A stretch of DNA of 64,000 nucleotides, from the NCBI GenBank assembly GCA_934178475.1, contig CAKPQH010000008.1, positions 1-64,000 on the forward strand, read 5' to 3'. Position numbers and translations under genes: made by a program. Of this stretch, positions 16,374-23,750 are shown in pieces (position 1 is the stretch's first letter; each line of letters opens with the position of its first letter). The notes under the pieces are model-generated. The model did no database searches. It saw only the letters and a list, made by a program, of their open reading frames with translations, and had not been told where the DNA came from. This stretch comes from an uncultured Clostridia bacterium. GTDB taxonomy: Bacteria > Bacillota > Clostridia > TANB77 > CAG-508.

Positions 16374-16507
16374 CACCTCCAAAATTAAAAAATTGACTCT
16401 GTTACAAGTCAATTTTATCCCACAATTAATAATATTATTTTTATTATTAAATTCTAACCTTTTCCTAAATAGTTAAGGTGAGAAGTGGAACCTTCTTCTT
16501 GTAACAG
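16374..16507 (-). promoter_or_regulatory. L20-type leader with attenuator
   Basis: The leader runs from the promoter at 16513 to the infC ribosome site. CTGTTACAAG near its 5' end (16498-16507 in plus coordinates) is perfectly complementary to CTTGTAACAG (16399-16408), which lies in the loop of a terminator-like hairpin. That hairpin has AAAATTGAC/GTCAATTTT arms followed by T-rich sequence. The upstream part contains AAGGTTCCACTTCTCACCTT, a small stem. In Bacillus infC leaders L20 binding favours termination. The two pairings here are mutually exclusive, as an attenuator needs. Confidence 0.75.
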
Positions 16508-16512
16508 ATTTT

Positions 16513-16541
16513 ATTATACATTATTTTTTTTGATTTGTCAA
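16513..16541 (-). promoter_or_regulatory. Promoter of infC operon
   Basis: TTGACA (16536-16541) and TATAAT (16513-16518) on the minus strand with 17-base spacing form a full consensus promoter. Confidence 0.9.
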
Positions 16542-16583
16542 CGGTTTTAGAAAAAATCTTATATGTATCTAACTATTTCCGTT

Positions 16584-17672
16584 TTATTTTTGTATTTCTG
16601 CTTGAGTTTCACAATATTTACATCTATATATGTTATTATCTTTCATCTCAAAAACATGATTAATATTTCTTTCTGTATGTGTAATACATCTTGGATTTTT
16701 ACATTTCATTTTATTAACTAATACTTGCGTTTTCTCTTTTTTAACTTCATTATTTTCATATTTAAGCTCTAACAGTTTTAAAATTAAAGCCATTCTTATA
16801 TATCTTCCATATTCTACTTGTTTAAAATAACATGCCCTTGAATCAAAATCTACTTCTTTTGCTATTTCATTAACTCTTGGTAATGGATGCATAATACACA
16901 AATCATTTTTAGCATTTTTTAATTTTTCTTTATTTAAAATATAACAATCCTTTAACCTTTTATATTCTTCTTCACTTTCAAATCTTTCTTTTTGAACTCT
17001 TGTCATATATAAAATATCAAGTTTATCAATATATTTTTCCATATCTTGTGTTTCACACCATTTAATATTATTTTTATCTAAAACTTCTTTCTTTATATAT
17101 TCAGGAATTTCTAATTCTTTTGGTGAAATTAATACAAAATTTATATTTTTATATCTTGACATTGCTGAAATAAGAGAATGTACTGTCCTACCAAATTTTA
17201 AATCTCCACATAATCCAATAGTTAAATCAGATAGTTTTCCCTTTTCTTTTTTTATTGTAAGCAAATCTGTTAATGTTTGAGTAGGATGACAATGTCCTCC
17301 ATCTCCTGCATTTATAATAGGTACTGTTGAAACTTCTGTTGCTACAATAGGTGCGCCTTCTTTTGGATGCCTCATAGCAATTATATCTGAGTAACAGCTT
17401 ACTACTCTAATTGTATCTGATAGTGTCTCACCTTTTGATGTAGAACTACTCGCTTGTTCAGAAAATCCTATAACCTTTCCACCTAATCCTAACATTGCTG
17501 ATTCAAAACTAAGTCTTGTTCTTGTACTTGGTTCAAAAAACAAAGTTGCCAATATTTTATTTTTACATTTTTCTGAATACATTCCTTTATTTTTCATAAT
17601 ATCCTGTGCTATATTAATTAATTCATCAATTTCTTCTATAGATAAATCCTTTATATCTATTAAACTTTTCAT
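16584..17672 (-). CDS. pyrB: Aspartate carbamoyltransferase fused to PyrI-like zinc domain
   Basis: A 362-residue enzyme. Residues 1-305 are a complete catalytic chain that makes carbamoyl aspartate: the FFEPSTRTR carbamoyl phosphate loop at about 45-53, GDGGHCHPTQTLTDLLTI in the middle, and MHPLPRV near 265-271. After a lysine-rich linker, residues 321-362 carry CKNPRC...CKYC (Cys324, 329, 351, 354), the zinc domain normally at the end of regulatory chain PyrI. The nucleotide-binding allosteric domain of PyrI is absent. It starts 12 bases after carB in carA-carB-pyrB, which makes all of carbamoyl aspartate from glutamine, bicarbonate and aspartate. Confidence 0.93.
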   Translation of the reverse strand: MKSLIDIKDLSIEEIDELINIAQDIMKNKGMYSEKCKNKILATLFFEPSTRTRLSFESAMLGLGGKVIGFSEQASSSTSKGETLSDTIRVVSCYSDIIAMRHPKEGAPIVATEVSTVPIINAGDGGHCHPTQTLTDLLTIKKEKGKLSDLTIGLCGDLKFGRTVHSLISAMSRYKNINFVLISPKELEIPEYIKKEVLDKNNIKWCETQDMEKYIDKLDILYMTRVQKERFESEEEYKRLKDCYILNKEKLKNAKNDLCIMHPLPRVNEIAKEVDFDSRACYFKQVEYGRYIRMALILKLLELKYENNEVKKEKTQVLVNKMKCKNPRCITHTERNINHVFEMKDNNIYRCKYCETQAEIQK

Positions 17673-17684
17673 ATTTTTCTCCTT

Positions 17685-20600
17685 CTATTCATCTATTGTT
17701 GATATACAAAGAGTAATTTCTTCTAATACATCTAATAATACTCTAACTGTATCTAGTGCTGTAAACATTGCTATATTGTTTTGTACTGCACAACTTCTTA
17801 TTTTACTTCCATCTGATTCTTGATCAATTGAATCTACATCTCTTGTGCTTATTACATAACTTACATATCCTTTTCTTATTGAATCTAAAATTTCTTCGCT
17901 TCCTTCACTTATTTTCTTCTTTATTCTTGTTCGTATACCATGTTCCTTTAAAAATTCAGCTGTTCCTTGTGTTGCCTCTATATTAAATCCTAAATTGTAA
18001 AATCTTCTTATAAGAGGTAATGCTTCTTCTTTATCTTTATTTGAAATTGATACGAAAATTGTACCATAATTAGATAATTTTATTCCTGATGATTGAAGCG
18101 CCTTATACAAAGCTCTAGTAATCTTAGTATCATATCCAATAGCTTCTCCTGTTGATTTCATTTCTGGTGATAAATATGTATCCATACCATTTAATTTAGC
18201 AAATGAAAATGCTGGTGCTTTTACATACCATTTTTCCTTTTCTTTAGGATATACTTCATTTATTCCTTGTTCCTTTAAAGATTTTCCAATCATAACAAGT
18301 GTTCCTATATCTGCTAAAGAATATCCTGTTGCTTTTGATATAAAAGGTACTGTTCTTGATGACCTTGGATTTACTTCTATTACGTATACTTTTTCTTCTT
18401 TATCTACAATAAATTGAATATTATATAATCCAACAATTCCAATTCCTAATCCTAATTTTACTGTATAATCAATTATTTGTTCTTTAGCTTTTTGGCTTAC
18501 ACTAAATGTTGGATATACACTTATACTGTCTCCTGAATGCACTCCTGTTTTTTCAACATGTTCCATTATTCCTGCTATAAATACATCTTTTCCATCACAA
18601 ACAGCATCTACTTCTAGTTCTTTTCCTGTTATATATTTATCAACTAATACTGGTTGTTTTGTGTTTACTTCTACTGCTGTCTTTAAATATTTTTCTAATG
18701 CTTTTTTATTAGAAACTATTTGCATAGCTCTTCCGCCTAAAACATAGCTAGGTCTTACAAGTACAGGATATCCAATTTCTTCTGCAACTTTAATTCCATC
18801 TTTTATATTAGTTACTGCTTGTCCTTTTGGTTGCCTTAAGTTTAATTCCAACATAACCTTTTCAAATGAATCTCTGTTTTCTGCTCTTTCTATTGCTTTT
18901 ACATCTGTACCAATTATTTTTACTCCCAATTTTGAAAGTGGTTCGGCTAAATTTATAGCCGTTTGTCCTCCAAGAGATGCAATAATTCCTTCTGGTTTTT
19001 CTAAATCAATTATATTCATTACATCTTCTACTGTTAATGGTTCAAAATATAACTTATCACTTGTTGTATAATCTGTTGAAACTGTTTCAGGATTATTATT
19101 TATAATAATAGCTTCATATCCCGCTTCTTTTATTGTTTTAACGCTATGTACTGTTGAATAGTCAAACTCTACTCCTTGTCCTATTCTTATTGGGCCTGCA
19201 CCTAATACTATTATTTTTTTCTTATCACTTACTATTGACTCATTTTCCTCTTCATATGTAGAATAAAAATATGGAACGTAACTTTCAAATTCGCTACTAC
19301 ATGTATCTATCATTTTATACACAGGATATATATCATTTTTCTTTCTAATACAATATATATCTTCTTCCGTTTTATCCCAAAGCATACCTATATATTTATC
19401 TGAGAATCCCATTTTTTTAGCTTGTTTAAGTATTTCAATATCATTTACATTTTCTTTAATTATATTTTCAAGTTTTACTATATTCTTTATTTTTTCTAAA
19501 AAGAACATATCTATTTTGGTTATATCATATATTAATCCTAAATCAATTTTTCTTCTTATTAATTCTGCTATAGCATATATTCTGTCATCTCTACCATCTT
19601 TTATATATTCCATTATTTCTTCTGTGTCCATATCATCAAATTTATTCATATATATATGACAAACACCTATTTCTAATGATCTTACTGCTTTAAGTAAACT
19701 TTCTTCAAAAGTTCTTCCAACACTCATTACTTCTCCTGTTGCTTTCATTTGTGTACTTAATTTATTTGACGCTAATACAAATTTATCAAATGGAAATCTA
19801 GCTATCTTACAAACAACATAATCTAATGCTGGTTCAAAACTTGCTGGTGTATTGGCAAGTTTTATTTCATCTAATCTCATACCTACAGCGATTTTAGCAG
19901 AAACTCTTGCTATTGGATATCCACTAGCTTTTGAAGCTAATGCTGATGAACGAGATACTCTTGGATTAACTTCTATTATGTAATATTTAAATGAATTTGG
20001 GTCTAATGCAAACTGAACATTGCATCCTCCCTCTATTTTTAATGCTCTTATTATTTTAAGTGCACTATCTCTTAATAAATGATATTCTTTATTTGTTAGT
20101 GTTTGGCTTGGAGCAACTACTATTGAATCTCCTGTATGTATTCCTACTGGATCAAAGTTTTCCATATTACATACTGTTATTGCAGTATCATTACCATCTC
20201 TTATTACTTCATATTCTATTTCTTTAAATCCTTTTATGCTTTTTTCTACTAATACTTGATGCACAGGTGATAATTTTAAAGCATTTTTCATTATAGTTTT
20301 TAATTCTTCTTCATCATCTGCAAATCCTCCACCTGTTCCTCCTAATGTAAATGCTGGTCTTAATACTACTGGATATCCTATTTTTTCTGCTGCTTTTATT
20401 CCATCTTCAATTGTATGTGCTATTATTGATTCTAGAATAGGTTCTCCTAGTCTTTCACACAACTCTTTAAATTTTTCTCTATCTTCTGCCTGTTCAATTG
20501 CTTCTGCTTTTGTTCCTAAAAGTTCTACTTGGCATTCTTGCAAAACTCCTTTTTTATACAATTGCATTGCTAAATTAAGTCCTGTTTGTCCTCCAATTCC

Positions 20601-20865
20601 TGGAAGTATCGCATCAGGTCTTTCATATCTTATTATTTTTGCAACATATTCTAATGTTAATGGTTCCATATATACTTTATCTGCAATAGTTACATCTGTC
20701 ATTATTGTTGCTGGATTTGAATTAACAAGAATCACTTTATATCCTTCTTCTTTTAATGCTAAACAAGCTTGTGTTCCTGCATAATCAAATTCTGCTGCTT
20801 GTCCGTATTACTATTGGTCCTGAACCTATTACTAAAACTGTTTTTATATCTTCTCTTTTTGGCAT
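17685..20865 (-). pseudogene. carB: Carbamoyl phosphate synthase large subunit, one-base frameshift
   Basis: The coding stretch of about 1059 residues (after correction) has the two ATP-grasp halves of CarB and the C-terminal MGS-like regulatory domain. The true start is ATG 20865 (MPKREDIKTVLVIGSGPIVI) with GGAGAGA upstream. Near plus position 20805 there is one extra base, so the invariant GQAAEFDYAGTQACLALKEEGY run continues in another frame. Without it, the 5' 60 bases join the long 3' frame that is open from 20735. CarB lies between carA and pyrB. The remainder is intact and under coding constraint, so a sequencing or assembly error is as likely as a recent mutation. Confidence 0.9.
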
Positions 20866-20900
20866 AATTATTATCTCTCCTTAATTTATTTAATATTTAA

Positions 20901-21977
20901 TTATTTTATAAGTTCTATAAATTTATCGAATAAATAACTACTGTCTTGTGGTCCTGGTGCACTTTCCGGATGGTATTGTACGCTAAATACTCTATCTTTC
21001 TTATTTTCTACACCTTCTATTGTATTATCTAAAATATTTATATGTGTTGCTGTAAGTTTTGTTCCTTTTAAAGATTTTTCATCTACAGCAAAACTATGAT
21101 TTTGACTTGTTATTTCTATTTTGTCTGTTTCTAAATTTTTAACTGGATGATTTCCGCCTCTATGTCCAAACTTCATTTTATATGTCTTAGCACCATAAGC
21201 TAAACTTATCATTTGATGTCCTAAGCATATTCCAAAAATAGGATATTTCCCTTTCAATTCTTTTACTAAATTTATTACTTCAGGTACATTTTCTGGATCT
21301 CCAGGTCCATTTGATAAAAATATCCCATCAGGTTTTAAACTTATTATTTTTTCAGCTAGCGTATTATAAGGAACTACTGTTACATTGCATCCTCTTTTAT
21401 TTAAACTTCTTATAATATTTAATTTAATTCCACAATCTACTGCCACAACATTATATTTAGCATTTGCTGTTCTGGAATACCATTTTTTCTTACAACTTAC
21501 TTTTGATACTGCATCTTTTGGTATTTCAAAGTTTTTTAATTTATCTAAAGCCTCTTCTTTACTTGTATTTATATCTGTTATTATTACTTTCCTACTTCCT
21601 TTGTCTCTTATACTTCTTGTAAGTTTTCTTGTATCTACTCCATATATTCCAGGTATATTATTTTCTTCTAGATATTCAGATAAAGTCTTTGTGTATCTAA
21701 AATTACTTGGCATATCGTTATATTCTCTTACTATTAATCCTCCGATACTAGGTTTCATTGTTTCATAATCGTCATCTGTTATTCCATAATTTCCTATTAA
21801 TGGATATGTCATAACTACCATTTGATATGTATATGATGGGTCTGATACTATTTCTTGATATCCTACCATAGAAGTATTAAATACTATTTCACATATACTT
21901 TCCTTATCCGCTCCAAATCCATACCCTAAATATTCTTCTCCATCTTCTAATACTATTTTTTTATTAGCTTGTTCCAT
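20901..21977 (-). CDS. carA: Carbamoyl phosphate synthase small subunit
   Basis: A 358-residue glutamine amidotransferase subunit that passes ammonia to CarB. The N-terminal CPSase domain has the GYQEI..DPSY segment. The class I GATase domain has the SNGPGDP motif, nucleophile Cys in GICLGHQM, and the His-Glu pair in VQYHPESAPGP. Start codons at 22007, 21986 and 21977 are in frame. The last gives the usual short N-terminus before the IVLEDG strand and has AGAAAGG upstream. It is preceded by a leader ORF and a terminator, and followed by carB after 35 bases. Confidence 0.93.
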   Translation of the reverse strand: MEQANKKIVLEDGEEYLGYGFGADKESICEIVFNTSMVGYQEIVSDPSYTYQMVVMTYPLIGNYGITDDDYETMKPSIGGLIVREYNDMPSNFRYTKTLSEYLEENNIPGIYGVDTRKLTRSIRDKGSRKVIITDINTSKEEALDKLKNFEIPKDAVSKVSCKKKWYSRTANAKYNVVAVDCGIKLNIIRSLNKRGCNVTVVPYNTLAEKIISLKPDGIFLSNGPGDPENVPEVINLVKELKGKYPIFGICLGHQMISLAYGAKTYKMKFGHRGGNHPVKNLETDKIEITSQNHSFAVDEKSLKGTKLTATHINILDNTIEGVENKKDRVFSVQYHPESAPGPQDSSYLFDKFIELIK

Positions 21978-22005
21978 TTTCTCCATCCTTTCTCTATTTC
22001 TGCTC

Positions 22006-22034
22006 AAAAAAAAATAAGGAGAATATCCTTATTT
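22006..22034 (-). terminator. Attenuator terminator before carA
   Basis: A perfect 9-base stem (22012-22020 with 22026-22034) has a 5-base loop and a run of nine T on the minus strand. It lies between the promoter at 22161-22190 and carA. The leader ORF stop codon is only 3 bases upstream of the hairpin. Confidence 0.8.
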
Positions 22035-22037
22035 AAA

Positions 22038-22124
22038 CTATAATACAAATATAAATAATGAAAAAATTGCTAAAAAAGCTTTTGTAAAAGTTATTAAATT
22101 AGCTCTTTTTTTATTATTTTTCAT
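22038..22124 (-). CDS. Putative pyrimidine leader peptide (28 aa)
   Basis: A 28-codon ORF whose product starts MKNNKKRANLIT and ends IFSLFIFVL, with GAGG upstream of its ATG. The second half is coded by U-rich RNA. Its stop codon abuts the terminator before carA. In enterobacterial pyrBI, translation of a leader peptide coupled to UTP-sensitive pausing in U-rich leader RNA prevents termination; the arrangement here is the same in outline. An upstream in-frame ATG at 22139 would add five residues. The regulatory role is inferred from layout only. Confidence 0.55.
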   Translation of the reverse strand: MKNNKKRANLITFTKAFLAIFSLFIFVL

Positions 22125-22160
22125 TACTATTTTCCTCATTTCTTTTTTCACACTTTTGAT

Positions 22161-22190
22161 ATTATAACAAATATTATATATATAATGCAA
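22161..22190 (-). promoter_or_regulatory. Promoter of carA-carB-pyrB transcript
   Basis: TTGCAT (22185-22190) and TATAAT (22161-22166) on the minus strand are spaced by 18 bases. Transcription would start about 30 bases before the leader ORF. Confidence 0.65.
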
Positions 22191-22209
22191 TACTTTTTAT
22201 AAATTTTTA

Positions 22210-22265
22210 AATATGGGGACAGTCCTTTTTTGAAAATATTTTCAAAAAAGGACTGTCCCCATATT
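22210..22265. repeat. 56-bp perfect palindrome, copy 1 of GGGGACAGTCC element
   Basis: Every base from 22210 to 22237 pairs with 22238-22265, a 28-base perfect stem with core GGGGACAGTCCTTTTTTGAA. It begins beyond the stop of the LPxTG cohesin gene (22269) and precedes the carA promoter. A second copy is at 47501-47568 with compensating base changes. It resembles REP-like intergenic hairpins common in clostridial genomes and may act as a terminator. Confidence 0.85.
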
Positions 22266-22268
22266 AAA

Positions 22269-23225
22269 TTATATTCCTTTATATTTTTTATATTTTATAT
22301 ATCCACATACTCCTGATATTAATATTACTGTTCCCAATATAGTCATTCCAATTCCTAATCCTGTTTTTGGTAATATTTTTGTTGATGTATTTGGATTTTC
22401 TTTTCCTGATTGATTTGTTTTATTGTTGTTACTTCCATTATTATTATTATTATTACTATTATTATTATTATTGTTGTTGTTATTGTTATTATTGCTGTTT
22501 CCTGATTTTACTGTTATTTCTTGTTCAGCTGTTTTAGTTACTCCTCCCTCTGTATAACTAATAATTATTTTTGTATCTGTTGTTTTTAAAGCACCACTTG
22601 GAGTACATGTATATCCAGTTACTGCAGCACTACTTCCATCACTATATTTAGCTGTTACTACCATTCCAGATTTATTAAAGCTTTCTCCTTCTGTATAACT
22701 AGTTTTACTTGGTTTAGTTGTTATCTCTATTCCTGATAATGTTTTTACTGTTGGAGTTGGTGTTTCACCTTTTTTTGTTATTGTAAAACTTTTTTCAGCT
22801 GTTTCTACTGTATTATCTCCATCGCTTACTTTTAATCCACTAAATGTTACTGTTCCTGCACCTGTTGGATTAGATTTTACTTTTAATTTTATTGTTCCAA
22901 TATCTTTTTCTGTTTTTACCGATATTCCAGCGTTAAAAGATCCATTATCACTATTTATTACTATTCCAGTACAATCATCAGAATTTACTGTTTCAAAAAA
23001 TGTATTATTGTATGTTATTATTCCTTCCATTGCAGATACCTGATCATCCATTGCATTTGCTACATCTTTAACCTTTATTGTAAATGTAATCTCTTCTCCA
23101 GCATCTACTTCTGTTTTATCAGCTCTTATATCTACAGTTGCTTTTAGATCTGCTGCATTTGATATATTGGCTATACTTAATATATAAATTAGTAATATTA
23201 AAACTCCTATTATCTTTTTCTTCAT
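22269..23225 (-). CDS. LPxTG-anchored protein with cohesin-like domain
   Basis: A 318-residue exported protein. The signal peptide covers about 1-24. Residues about 28-150 resemble a cohesin domain (DAGEEITFTIKVKDV..., EGIITYNN, GAGTVTFSGLKVSDG). Residues about 158-245 form a bacterial Ig-like domain (GIEITTKPSKTSYTEGESF). An asparagine-rich spacer (about 248-275) follows, then LPKTG at 285-289 with a hydrophobic segment and KYKKYK tail, a complete sortase signal. Cohesins bind dockerins, and a dockerin-bearing glucosaminidase lies at 43.7-45.2 kb. It has its own promoter and ends at a palindromic element. Confidence 0.8.
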   Translation of the reverse strand: MKKKIIGVLILLIYILSIANISNAADLKATVDIRADKTEVDAGEEITFTIKVKDVANAMDDQVSAMEGIITYNNTFFETVNSDDCTGIVINSDNGSFNAGISVKTEKDIGTIKLKVKSNPTGAGTVTFSGLKVSDGDNTVETAEKSFTITKKGETPTPTVKTLSGIEITTKPSKTSYTEGESFNKSGMVVTAKYSDGSSAAVTGYTCTPSGALKTTDTKIIISYTEGGVTKTAEQEITVKSGNSNNNNNNNNNNNNSNNNNNNGSNNNKTNQSGKENPNTSTKILPKTGLGIGMTILGTVILISGVCGYIKYKKYKGI

Positions 23226-23267
23226 AATACTTTATCCTTCCAAACTAATAAAAATACTCTTATTTAT

Positions 23268-23296
23268 ATAATACTATATTCCACTTGTTTCTTCAA
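23268..23296 (-). promoter_or_regulatory. Promoter of LPxTG cohesin gene
   Basis: TTGAAG (23291-23296) and TATTAT (23268-23273) on the minus strand are spaced by 17 bases, about 45 bases upstream of the ATG. Confidence 0.6.
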
Positions 23297-23371
23297 TCAT
23301 TTTTATTAGAAAAAAGATTAATTTTTCTTTACAGTTTTATTACAATTTTATTACATATAAATAAACAAAAA

Positions 23372-23391
23372 GAGGCAGAAAAAACTACCTC
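23372..23391 (-). terminator. Terminator at the end of the pilus operon
   Basis: A 7-base stem (23372-23378 with 23385-23391, one G-U) has a T-rich loop and a TTTTT run on the minus strand, 10 bases beyond the last gene of the cluster. Confidence 0.6.
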
Positions 23392-23401
23392 AAACTCATA
23401 T

Positions 23402-23692
23402 TTATACTGCTTTATTTTTATCGAAGTTAAACTCAATAAATATATTATTTATTGTTTCTAAACTTAAATTACTTCTTTTAGCTATTCTTATTAAATAATC
23501 TAATTTAGATTGATTAGCTTTTATTTGATATGAATAATAATCTATCAAATCATCTTCTGCAAACTCAAAATTGTTATGCGCTTCATTTAATGCTTTTCTT
23601 GTTTTTATTATATTTTCAATAAGTTCAAATTTCTTTTCTTTTTCTGACTTATCTTTCACAGTATTTTCTTTTATATATTCACCTTCCAACAT
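23402..23692 (-). CDS. DUF2508 (YaaL-like) protein
   Basis: A 96-residue helical cytoplasmic protein. The stretch NEAHNNFEFAEDDLIDYYSYQIKANQSKLDYLIRIAKRSNL matches the pattern of DUF2508 proteins of Bacillota, whose function is unknown. In other genomes the family usually sits near recR or sporulation genes, so its place at the end of a pilus-like operon is unusual. AAGGAG with 6-base spacing sets the ATG at 23692. It starts 58 bases after the 895-residue gene. Confidence 0.65.
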   Translation of the reverse strand: MLEGEYIKENTVKDKSEKEKKFELIENIIKTRKALNEAHNNFEFAEDDLIDYYSYQIKANQSKLDYLIRIAKRSNLSLETINNIFIEFNFDKNKAV

Positions 23693-23750
23693 AGCATACT
23701 CCTTTTTACTAATTATATGCTAAATTGGAAGGTTTTATTCAAAAATTCAA

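Noticed and set aside
17685..20735. carB starting at 20735 without its first 43 residues
   Set aside because: The conserved N-terminus is present upstream in another frame, so a frameshift explains it better than a late start.
22006..22160. PyrR-binding loop upstream of carA
   Set aside because: I found no sequence like the conserved PyrR anti-antiterminator loop; the leader ORF plus hairpin explains the region better.
22420..22500. Simple-sequence repeat of ATT/GTT triplets
   Set aside because: It codes for the Asn-rich spacer of the LPxTG protein and is in frame, so it is not an independent element.
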